Assembly (NCBI GenBank): GCA_035714365.1
Contig: DASTMB010000025.1
Location: forward strand, 1-64,000
DNA from: Mycobacteriales bacterium
GTDB lineage: Bacteria; Actinomycetota; Actinomycetes; BP-191
Direction of reading: 5' to 3'
Length of the DNA: 64,000 nucleotides
Below the pieces are notes generated by a model. The model searched no databases and was not told where the DNA came from. It saw only the letters and a program-made list of their open reading frames with translations. A program made the translations under genes and the position numbers. Shown here one piece after another: positions 9,946 through 17,498 of this stretch (the stretch's first letter is position 1; the number at the start of each line of letters is the position of its first letter).

Positions 9946-10707
9946 TCACGGCACCCGGCTGAGCAGCTCCTCGACTGCGCGGCGGCCTTCCTCGCCCAGG
10001 TCCCTCGTGAAGTCGTTCACGTACAGGGCGATGTGGGCGTCGACCACCGCCGGCTCCAGCTCCTGGCTGTGCTCCAGCACATACCCCCGTGACACCTCGG
10101 GGTGCGCCCAGGCGTGTTCCACGGACTGCCTGATCGCCGTCTCTATCGCTCGGGTGTCGAGGTGGTCTTTCGCGACGATGGCGCCCAGGGGGATGGGGAG
10201 GCCGGTCTGGGACTCCCACCAGTCGCCGAGGTCGGCGACCGCCCGCAGGCCGTAGGTGGGGTAGGTGAAGCGGGACTCGTGGATCACCAGGCCCGCGTCC
10301 ACCTCGCCGGCCGCGACCGCCGGCATGATCCGGTCGAACGGCATGACCACGGTGTCCGCGAAGCCCGGGTCCCACAGGCGGAGCAGCAGGTAGGCGGTCG
10401 TCCGTTCGCCCGGTACGGCGATGGTGGCGCCGCGCACGTCGGCACGGTCCTTCGTCACGACGAGCGGGCCGCAGCCGCGGCCGAGCGCGCCGCCGGAGGC
10501 CAGCAGCGTGTAGCCGGTGAGGTGGGGGAGGACGCCGTACGACACCTTCACGACGTCGAGGTCGCCGGCGAGGGCGTGCGCGTTGAGGACGTCGATGTCC
10601 GCGTAGACCGGCGGCGCGAACGCCGGGCCGCCGACCAGCCCGTGCACGAGCGCGTGGAAGACGAACGTGTCGTTGGGGCAGGGCGAGAAGCCGAGCGACA
10701 GCGTCAC
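9946..10707 (-). CDS. mqnD: 1,4-dihydroxy-6-naphthoate synthase (futalosine pathway)
   Basis: 253 residues. Converts cyclic dehypoxanthine futalosine to 1,4-dihydroxy-6-naphthoate in menaquinone synthesis. LGFSPCPNDTF at the N-terminus, DVLNAHA, VVKVSYG and the periplasmic-binding-like fold (GCGPLVV, AGLVIHESRFTY) are characteristic; length is slightly below the usual 270-290. The GTG start overlaps the mqnB stop codon (GTGA), so the two are coupled. Confidence 0.95.
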   Translation of the reverse strand: MTLSLGFSPCPNDTFVFHALVHGLVGGPAFAPPVYADIDVLNAHALAGDLDVVKVSYGVLPHLTGYTLLASGGALGRGCGPLVVTKDRADVRGATIAVPGERTTAYLLLRLWDPGFADTVVMPFDRIMPAVAAGEVDAGLVIHESRFTYPTYGLRAVADLGDWWESQTGLPIPLGAIVAKDHLDTRAIETAIRQSVEHAWAHPEVSRGYVLEHSQELEPAVVDAHIALYVNDFTRDLGEEGRRAVEELLSRVP

Positions 10708-11408
10708 GCCAGCCCCTCCGCGAACAGCGCGCCCGCGGCGGTGCCGAGCGAGACGAGCGCGGTGACGAGGTCCCAGGAGGTGCGGTCGCGCAGGCCGACC
10801 TCGTTGGAGATGGTGCGCACCTCGAGCACCGGCAGCGCGTGCAACGCCGCGACGTGCGCGACGCCGGCGCCCTCCATCGCCTCGGCGACGGCGCCGTGGC
10901 GGCCCATCAGCTCGGCGGCGCGTTCGGCGGTGCCGGTCATCGTGGACAGCGTGAGGATCGCGCCGACGGCGACGTGCAGGCCGGCGGCGGCGACCCGGTC
11001 CCGCGCCGCCGCGACGAGCGCGGGCGGGCAGTCGACGGTGGCGCCGCCGTCGAGGCCGAGCGCGGCCAGGTCGAGGAAGCGTTCGGGGGACATGGCGCCG
11101 AGGTCGGCGGCGACGATGGACGACGCGACGGCGGTGTCGCCGTGCGCCAGCCGCGCGGACGCGAACGCGCCCGCCACGCCCATCGACACGACCAGCCCGA
11201 CGTCGTGCGTGGCGACGACGTGCGCGGTCGCGGCGGCCGCGGCGGCCGGGCCGACGCCACCGGCGACGACGAGCACGTCCGGGCCGTCGGTCTCGCACCG
11301 GCGGCACGACGGGTACGGGCCGACGGTGACGGCCTGCGGCTCGCCGATGCCGTCGGCGACGGCGTCGCGTTCGGCGGCGACGGCGGTGACGACGAGGGTC
11401 AACGGCAC
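10704..11408 (-). CDS. mqnB: futalosine hydrolase
   Basis: 234 residues. A nucleoside-phosphorylase-fold enzyme that removes hypoxanthine from futalosine. Glycine-rich VVAGGVGPAAAA, SMGVAGAF and the substrate-site segment AVAEAMEGAGVAHVA are visible, then RTISNEVG. The GTG start (PLTLVVTAVAAERDA) overlaps the end of the J-domain gene by 10 nt. Together with mqnD it shows that this organism uses the futalosine, not the o-succinylbenzoate, route for at least these steps. Confidence 0.93.
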   Translation of the reverse strand: MPLTLVVTAVAAERDAVADGIGEPQAVTVGPYPSCRRCETDGPDVLVVAGGVGPAAAAAATAHVVATHDVGLVVSMGVAGAFASARLAHGDTAVASSIVAADLGAMSPERFLDLAALGLDGGATVDCPPALVAAARDRVAAAGLHVAVGAILTLSTMTGTAERAAELMGRHGAVAEAMEGAGVAHVAALHALPVLEVRTISNEVGLRDRTSWDLVTALVSLGTAAGALFAEGLA

Positions 11409-12286
11409 GCGAACGCCTCCCGGATCCGGTGGTCGGCCCGCGCCAGGTCGTCGCGGAGCCCGCTGGCGAGGGTGTCGCTGATCGCGGCGACGCGGGCGCG
11501 CCAGCCGGCGTACTCGGCGTCGAACGCCGCCCGCTCCCGCCGCGACAGCCACGGCGCGCGTTCGGCGAGCGACCGCGAGTCGCGCAGCAGCAGGTGGGCG
11601 GCGGCGTTGCGGCGCACGTCGGGGTCGGCGTCGGCGGCGAGGGTGGACCAGTCGTCCAGCTCGGCGAGCCGCTGCCGCGCGCGGGCGCGCAGCTCGGCGT
11701 CGGCGGTGGGGTGCGCGTAGACGACCTGCGCGACGGCCAGCTCGTCACGGCCGTGCAGCGAGTCCCACGCGTCGAGCCGCGCGGCCGGGTCGGCGACGAG
11801 CACGAGGTGCCCGGCGCGCTCGCGCGCGGACAGCGCGCTCGCGGCGGCGGGGGAGGTGACGAGCAGCACCCGCGCGGCGTCGCCCTCGACGGTGCCGGGC
11901 CAGGCGGCGGCGACCTGCTCCAGCGCCGTCACGGCGGCGCGCGCGTCGGCCCACGCCTCGGCGCGGACGGCGGCGACGCGGGCGTCGGCGAGCAGCGCGG
12001 CGGCCTGGAGGCCGCCGGAACGCAGCGGCCCCGGCGCCGGCTCCTCCGGCGCGCGGGCCGCGCGCGGCGGCGGCAGCGGCGCGCCCGCGGCGAGGGCGGC
12101 GCAGATGCGGTAGGCGTCGGCGAGCTCGACCATCCGCCGGTGCGCCTCGGCCTGGACGTCGCCGGAGAGGTCGGCGACGCGGTCGGGGTGGAGGAGCTGC
12201 GCGGCGATGCGGAACGCCCTACGGACGTCGGCCGGCGCGGCCCCGGGCGCGAGGCCCAGGACGCGCCACGCCCAGGCCGCCTCCAC
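11399..12286 (-). CDS. J-domain protein with Ala-rich C-terminal region
   Basis: 295 residues from GTG. Residues 5-65 form a J domain with an intact HPD (LLHPDRVADL), so it may stimulate an Hsp70 ATPase. The rest is Ala/Arg/Asp-rich helix with no Gly/Phe or zinc region, so it is not DnaJ itself. It lies between a lipoprotein gene and mqnB with 6-nt spacing and 10-nt overlap, in a five-gene operon ending in mqnD. Client unknown. Confidence 0.82.
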   Translation of the reverse strand: MEAAWAWRVLGLAPGAAPADVRRAFRIAAQLLHPDRVADLSGDVQAEAHRRMVELADAYRICAALAAGAPLPPPRAARAPEEPAPGPLRSGGLQAAALLADARVAAVRAEAWADARAAVTALEQVAAAWPGTVEGDAARVLLVTSPAAASALSARERAGHLVLVADPAARLDAWDSLHGRDELAVAQVVYAHPTADAELRARARQRLAELDDWSTLAADADPDVRRNAAAHLLLRDSRSLAERAPWLSRRERAAFDAEYAGWRARVAAISDTLASGLRDDLARADHRIREAFACR

Positions 12287-12292
12287 GACTCG

Positions 12293-12694
12293 TTACTTGA
12301 CCTGGACGGTGAACTTCCACACGCCCTCGCCGGCGGCGTCGTTCCGGTGAATCTCGAGCGGGAGCGCCTGACCGGACTGGAACTGCGAGCCGATCTCGAC
12401 CGAGCGGTAGTGGTCGTGGCTGAACTCGCCCTGCTGCCCGAGCCGCCAGCCGTGCTCGGCGACCGAGCGCGGCACGTCGATGCCGAGCGTGTCGCCGGGC
12501 TGCACGGTGATGGTGGCGGTGTCGGTGGTGACGCGGCAGTCGTTGGCGCGGCAGTACTTCTGCGCCCGCGCCTTCACGGACACGCCGTGGGCGGTGAGCG
12601 TGATGAACGGGTTCTGCTTCTCGAGGCCGAGGCATCCGGTGCTGCCGAGGACGGCGACGGCGGTGAGCGCGACGGCGGCGTAGCGGGAGCGCAT
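12293..12694 (-). CDS. putative lipoprotein (DUF2771-like)
   Basis: 133 residues. A signal peptide with a lipobox-like GSTGC is followed by an exported beta-rich domain containing a Cys pair (KYCRANDCRV) and PGDTLGIDVPRSVAEHGW. The pattern resembles the actinobacterial DUF2771 lipoproteins, of unknown function; the assignment is from memory of the pattern. 5 nt behind the MFS gene and 6 nt before the J-domain gene, so within one operon. Confidence 0.68.
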   Translation of the reverse strand: MRSRYAAVALTAVAVLGSTGCLGLEKQNPFITLTAHGVSVKARAQKYCRANDCRVTTDTATITVQPGDTLGIDVPRSVAEHGWRLGQQGEFSHDHYRSVEIGSQFQSGQALPLEIHRNDAAGEGVWKFTVQVK

Positions 12695-12699
12695 GGGCG

Positions 12700-13878
12700 T
12701 CAGGTTACCGTGCGCGCGACGCGCACCCGCGCCCACACCGTGGCCGCGACGAGCGCGACGGCGGCGAGGCCGAGACCGTACGAGCCGCGCAGCGGCAGCG
12801 CGAGCCCGGCGCCGCCGCCGGCCACCCAGGCGAGCTGGAGCACCGTCTCCGACCGGGCGAACGCCTGCCCGCGCACGTCGTCGGCGAACGCCACCTGCAC
12901 CGTCGCGTCCAGCGCGATCTTGGCGAGCGCGCCGGCGACCGCCGCGGCGAGCGCGGCGAGCAGCGCGGTGCCGACGGAGTACCGCCAGGCGCCGGCCGCG
13001 CAGCAGAGGGCGGCGAGGCCGACGGCGCCGACGATCAGCCGGTCGGGCGCGAGCCGGTTCAGCCGGGCGCCGGCGCCGGTGCCGAGCGCGCTGCCGACCG
13101 CGACGGACGCGACGAGCAGGCCGATGTCGAGGTTGGAGCCGCGGCGGCGCAGCAGGAACGCGAGGTACGTCGTGAGGAAGCCGGCCAGCGCGCGCAGCGA
13201 CACCGCCGACAGAAGCGCCGACCGCGCCTCGGCCGGGAACCGCGGCGCCCGCACCCGCTCGCGCGTGTCGGCGCCGGCGCTGTTCACCTCCTTCGGCAGC
13301 CGCAACGCCAGCACCGCGCCGGCCGCGAACGCCACCGCCGCCAGCCGCAGCGTCCAGCCGTACCCGATCTTCCCGACGCCGAGTCCGACGACGCCGGCGA
13401 CGGAGGAGGCGGCGATGCCGCTCGCGGTGAGGCGGGCGTTGGCGCCGACGAGGGTGCTGCCGTCGGGCAGCAGCCGGGGGACCGCCGCCGCCCGCGCCAC
13501 GGCGTACGCCTTGGCCAGCACGAGGATGCCGAACGCCGCCGGGTACACGCGCAGCCCGTGCGGCGCCTGCGCCATGAGCCACGCGAGCACCGCGCGGCCG
13601 CCGAACGTCACCGCGAGCGCGCCGCGCCGGCCGGCGCGGGTGCGGTCCAGCAGCGGCCCGACGACCGGCGCCACGAGCGCGAACGGCGCCATGGTCAGCA
13701 GCAGGTACAGCGCCACCCGGCCGCGCGCCTCGCCGGCGGGCACGCGGAAGAACACCGTGTTGGCGAGCGCCACCGCGACCAGCGCGTCGCCCGCGCCGGC
13801 GGCGACCGCGAGCCGGACCAGCGGCGCCAGCGGCGACGGCCGCGCCCAGCGGGGCAGCGCGAGCGGCGTCGTGGGCAC
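12700..13878 (-). CDS. MFS transporter
   Basis: 392 residues, about 11-12 hydrophobic helices, with the MFS loop 2-3 pattern as PLLDRTRAGRRGAL. Substrate unknown. The GTG start has CACAAT ending 6 nt upstream and no ribosome site, so it may be leaderless; it is the first gene of the operon running to mqnD. Divergent from the DUF3027 gene, with only 54 bp between the two starts. Confidence 0.85.
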   Translation of the reverse strand: MPTTPLALPRWARPSPLAPLVRLAVAAGAGDALVAVALANTVFFRVPAGEARGRVALYLLLTMAPFALVAPVVGPLLDRTRAGRRGALAVTFGGRAVLAWLMAQAPHGLRVYPAAFGILVLAKAYAVARAAAVPRLLPDGSTLVGANARLTASGIAASSVAGVVGLGVGKIGYGWTLRLAAVAFAAGAVLALRLPKEVNSAGADTRERVRAPRFPAEARSALLSAVSLRALAGFLTTYLAFLLRRRGSNLDIGLLVASVAVGSALGTGAGARLNRLAPDRLIVGAVGLAALCCAAGAWRYSVGTALLAALAAAVAGALAKIALDATVQVAFADDVRGQAFARSETVLQLAWVAGGGAGLALPLRGSYGLGLAAVALVAATVWARVRVARTVT

Positions 13879-13932
13879 GGCCGCATTGTGGCGCGGCTGT
13901 CGCGGGCGGCGTTCGTGGGCCAGAATGCGCGG

Positions 13933-14751
13933 GTGACGACCACCGACGACGTGCGCCCGAGCGAGACCCGCCCGCACGCCGAGCCCGTGCCCGACGCGGT
14001 CTGCGCGGCGGCGGTCGACGTGGCCCGCGCGGCGGCCGTGGAGGAGCTGGGCGGCGCCGTCGGCGAGCACCTCGGGGCGGTCAGCGACGGCGACCGGCTG
14101 GTCACCCACCTGTTCGCCTGCCTGGACGACGGCTACCGCGGCTGGACGTGGGGCGTGCAGGTCGTCCGCGCCGCGCGCGCCAAGGACGTCACGGTCAACG
14201 GCGTGTACCGGCTGCCCGGCGCCGGGGCGATGCTCGCGCCGCCGTGGGTGCCGTGGGCCGAGCGGGTCCGCCCCGGCGACCTCGGCGTCGGCGACCTGCT
14301 GCCCGCCGCGCCCGACGACGAGCGCCTCGCGCTCGCCATCGAGGACGTCGACTCGAACGTGCCGCTGATCGAGTGGGGGCTCGGGCGGCCGCGGGTGCTG
14401 TCGTTCGAGGGGCGGGTGGAGGCGGCCGAGCGCTGGTACGACGGCGACGCAGGACCGCAGGCCCCGCAGGCCAAGCACGCCCCCGCGCCGTGCCTGACGT
14501 GCGGCTTCTACGTGCCGCTCGCGGGCGCGCTGGGGCTCGGCTTCGGCGCCTGCGCCAACGAGTTCTCGCCCGACGACGGCCGCGTCGTCGCGACCGACCA
14601 CGGCTGCGGCGCGCACTCCGAGGGCAGCCCGGACGTCGCCGCGATGGGCGAGCGGCCCGCGCTCGTCGACGAGTTCACCTACGAGGTCGTGGCGGACGAG
14701 CCCGCGCCGGAGCCGGACGAGCCGGAGCCGGACGAGCCCGCCGCGGAGTGA
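13933..14751 (+). CDS. DUF3027 protein
   Basis: 272 residues from GTG. Matches actinobacterial DUF3027 proteins: YRGWTWGVQVVRAARAK, VPWAERVRPGDLGVGDLLP, and a Cys-rich segment (PCLTCGFYVPLAG...FGACANEFSPDDG...DHGCGAHSE) that could bind a metal. Acidic Pro/Glu/Asp tail. Function unknown. CAGAAT ends 6 nt before the start. The stop codon overlaps the start of the GHKL-ATPase gene (GTGA), a strong sign that the two products work together. Confidence 0.85.
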   Translation: MTTTDDVRPSETRPHAEPVPDAVCAAAVDVARAAAVEELGGAVGEHLGAVSDGDRLVTHLFACLDDGYRGWTWGVQVVRAARAKDVTVNGVYRLPGAGAMLAPPWVPWAERVRPGDLGVGDLLPAAPDDERLALAIEDVDSNVPLIEWGLGRPRVLSFEGRVEAAERWYDGDAGPQAPQAKHAPAPCLTCGFYVPLAGALGLGFGACANEFSPDDGRVVATDHGCGAHSEGSPDVAAMGERPALVDEFTYEVVADEPAPEPDEPEPDEPAAE

Positions 14752-17498
14752 CCGACCCGTTCGGCACCGGGAGGATCCGGGAACGCGTGCTCGCGGCGTG
14801 GGCGGCCTCGCCCGCGCGGTTCCGCGAGGACGCGAACGCCGAGGCCGACGCCGCCACCGGCGACCTGCTCGCCGAGCTCGCCCAGAACGCCGCCGACGCG
14901 GCGACGCGCGCGGGCGTCCCCGGCCGGCTGCTGGTCGAGGTCACCGACGGCACCCTCTACGCCGCCAACACCGGCGCCCCGCTCGACGCGGCCGGCGTCG
15001 AGGCGCTCTGCCACCTGCGCGCGTCGGCGAAGGCGGCGGGGTCGGTGGGCCGGTTCGGCGTCGGCTTCAAGGCGGTGCTGGCGGTGACCGACGCACCGGC
15101 CGTGCTGTCGCGCGGCGGCGGCGTGCGCTGGTCGCGGACGCTCACCGCCGAGGCGGTAGCGGCGGTGCCCGCGCTGGCGGCCGAGGTGGCGCGCCGCGAC
15201 GGCGAGGTGCCGGTGATGCGGCTGCCGTGGCCGGCCGAGCCGGACGCGCGGGCGGCGGCGTTGCTGGAGACGTTCGACACGGTGGTGGTGCTGCCGCTGC
15301 GCGCGCCGGTGGACCTCGGCGCGGTGGACGGCACGTTGCTGCTGACGCTGCCGCTCGACGCGCTGGTCGTGGACGGCGTCGAGCACACCCGCGACCCGGC
15401 CTGGGTCACGCACACGCTCTCCGGGCGGCTGCCGGCGGCGCTGCTCGCCGACCGGCCCGTGGAGGAACGCGAGCGCGACGGCTGGGCGGTCACCGTCGCG
15501 GCGCGCGTGGTCGACGGCGTGCCGGTGCCGTGGGACGGCGACCGCCGGCTGCGCGCGCCGCAGCCCACGGAGGAGCGCGTCGACCTGCCGGTGCTGGTGT
15601 CGGCGACGGTGCCGCTGGAGCCGTCGCGCCGGCACGTCGTCGGCGGCCCGCTCACCGGGTGGCTCGCCGGCCGGGCGGCGGATGCGTACGTCGCCCTCCT
15701 GGAAGCCCTGCCCTCCACCCCCGCGCTGCTCGACCTGCTGCCCGCGACGCTGCCGGCGGGGGCGTTCGACCTGGCGGTGCGCGAGGCGCTGGACCTGCCG
15801 TCGGCGCGGGTGCTGCCGGGGCGGCGGCGCGGCGAGGAGACGGCGGTGGTCGACGCGGGCGCGGCGGGCGGGCCGCTCACCGACGCGCTCGCGCTGCCGC
15901 AGCTCCTCGACCCGGCCTGGCTCGGCGCCGGCCGCCGCCGCGCCGCGCTGGCCGCGCTCGGCGTCCGCGTCCTCGACACCGCCGACGTGGTCGACCTGCT
16001 CGCCGGGCTCGACCTCGCGCCGGAGGGGTGGGCGCGGGTGTACGCGGCGTTCGCCGGCGTGCCCGACCCGGACGCGCTGCGCGCGCTGCCGGTGCCGCTG
16101 TCCGGCGGCCGCGTCGTCACCGGGCCGCGCGGGCTGCTGCTCCCCGGCGATCCGGCCGTCGTCGCCGCGTCGGAGCCGCTCGGGCTGCGCTGGGTCCACC
16201 CGGACGCCGCGACCGGGCAGGCACGCGAGGTGCTGCGCGGCGCGGGCGCCGAGGAGGCCGACCCCGGCGCGCTGCTCGACGCGCTGCGCGACGCCGTCGA
16301 GGCGTCGCTGGACGACGACCCGCCCGTCCCGCCGGACGCGCTCGCCGACGTGGTGCTCCGCGTCCTCGCCGGCGCGCCAGGGGCTGCCAGCGGCCGCGAC
16401 TGGCTCGGCTCGCTCGCGCTGCCGTCCGCCGACGGCGACCTCCGCGCGGCCGACGAGCTGCTGCTGCCCGGCGGCGACCTGGCGCGGTGGGTGCGCGACG
16501 ACAGCCCGTTCGGGCTGCTCGCCGCCGGCGTGGTGGACACCTACGGCGCCGCCGCGGTCGAGGCGGCCGGCGTGCTGCGGACGTTCGCCGTCGTCAGCGA
16601 CGACGGTCCCGGCGGGCACGACCTGGACCTGGAGGACGAGTACGACGAGCCCGGGCCGTTCGCCGGCGTCCGCGACCTGGAGTGGGTGCGCGACGACGCG
16701 TGGGCGGAGGCGCTCGGGGCGTTGCCGGTGCTGGAGGGGTACCCGCTGTTCTGGCTGCGCCGCAACGCCTGCGTCCCCGTCGCGGGCGGCGGCGTGCGGC
16801 TGCCCGCGGAGGTGGCGGGGGAGGGCGCGGACCCGCTGCTGGCGGCGTTGTACGACGCCCCGGCGCCGCTGCCCGCGGCCTCCCGCGCGGTGCTCGCCCG
16901 GCTCGGCCTGGTGACCACCGTCGAGGCGCTGGACGAGGACGGCCTCGCGGATCTCGCCGACCGGATCGCGGACCGCGAGGCGACGCTCGACCAGGTCCGC
17001 CACCTCTACGCCGCGCTGGCCCGGCGCGGCGTCCCGCTCGACCCGCCGCGCGTCCGCGCCGTGGTCGACGGCGCGCTGGTCACGGTCCCGACCGCTGACG
17101 CGTACGCCGTGGACCGACCCGACCTGCTGCCGCTGCTCGGTGACCGGCCGTGGCTGCCGGTCGACGTGCGGCTCGGCGAAGCCGTCGCCGACGTGCTCGG
17201 CACCCGGCTCGCCACCGACCTCGGCGCCCGCGTCACCAGCGAGCCGCACGCGACCGCGCGGCTGGCCGACCTGGTGCCCGGCGCGCCGGACACCGGCGTG
17301 GACCTGCACGACCCGCTGCTCGTGAACGGCGTGCCCGTCGCCTGGTCGCTCGCCGGCCGGGTGCCCGCCACCGACGGCTCGCCGCGCGGCCTGGCCCGGC
17401 TCGCCGCGTGGCTCGGCGGCGCGTGGCACACCCGGCACGCGGTCGAGGCGGCGTTGCGCGGCGACCGCGACGACGAGGCGCTGCTCGACCCGCTCTAG
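14748..17498 (+). CDS. large GHKL ATPase, sacsin N-terminal-like
   Basis: 916 residues. The N-terminus has a Bergerat ATP fold: N box LAELAQNAADAA (43-52) and glycine lid SVGRFGVGFKAVLAVTDAP (99 onward), as in Hsp90-like and sacsin-type ATPases. The remaining 700 residues are Leu/Ala/Asp-rich with no domain I can name and no membrane segment. Sacsin-like proteins are thought to be chaperone- or quality-control-linked; the role here is unproven. Coupled to DUF3027 upstream and convergent with the subtilisin gene by a 4-nt overlap. Confidence 0.85.
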   Translation: MTDPFGTGRIRERVLAAWAASPARFREDANAEADAATGDLLAELAQNAADAATRAGVPGRLLVEVTDGTLYAANTGAPLDAAGVEALCHLRASAKAAGSVGRFGVGFKAVLAVTDAPAVLSRGGGVRWSRTLTAEAVAAVPALAAEVARRDGEVPVMRLPWPAEPDARAAALLETFDTVVVLPLRAPVDLGAVDGTLLLTLPLDALVVDGVEHTRDPAWVTHTLSGRLPAALLADRPVEERERDGWAVTVAARVVDGVPVPWDGDRRLRAPQPTEERVDLPVLVSATVPLEPSRRHVVGGPLTGWLAGRAADAYVALLEALPSTPALLDLLPATLPAGAFDLAVREALDLPSARVLPGRRRGEETAVVDAGAAGGPLTDALALPQLLDPAWLGAGRRRAALAALGVRVLDTADVVDLLAGLDLAPEGWARVYAAFAGVPDPDALRALPVPLSGGRVVTGPRGLLLPGDPAVVAASEPLGLRWVHPDAATGQAREVLRGAGAEEADPGALLDALRDAVEASLDDDPPVPPDALADVVLRVLAGAPGAASGRDWLGSLALPSADGDLRAADELLLPGGDLARWVRDDSPFGLLAAGVVDTYGAAAVEAAGVLRTFAVVSDDGPGGHDLDLEDEYDEPGPFAGVRDLEWVRDDAWAEALGALPVLEGYPLFWLRRNACVPVAGGGVRLPAEVAGEGADPLLAALYDAPAPLPAASRAVLARLGLVTTVEALDEDGLADLADRIADREATLDQVRHLYAALARRGVPLDPPRVRAVVDGALVTVPTADAYAVDRPDLLPLLGDRPWLPVDVRLGEAVADVLGTRLATDLGARVTSEPHATARLADLVPGAPDTGVDLHDPLLVNGVPVAWSLAGRVPATDGSPRGLARLAAWLGGAWHTRHAVEAALRGDRDDEALLDPL

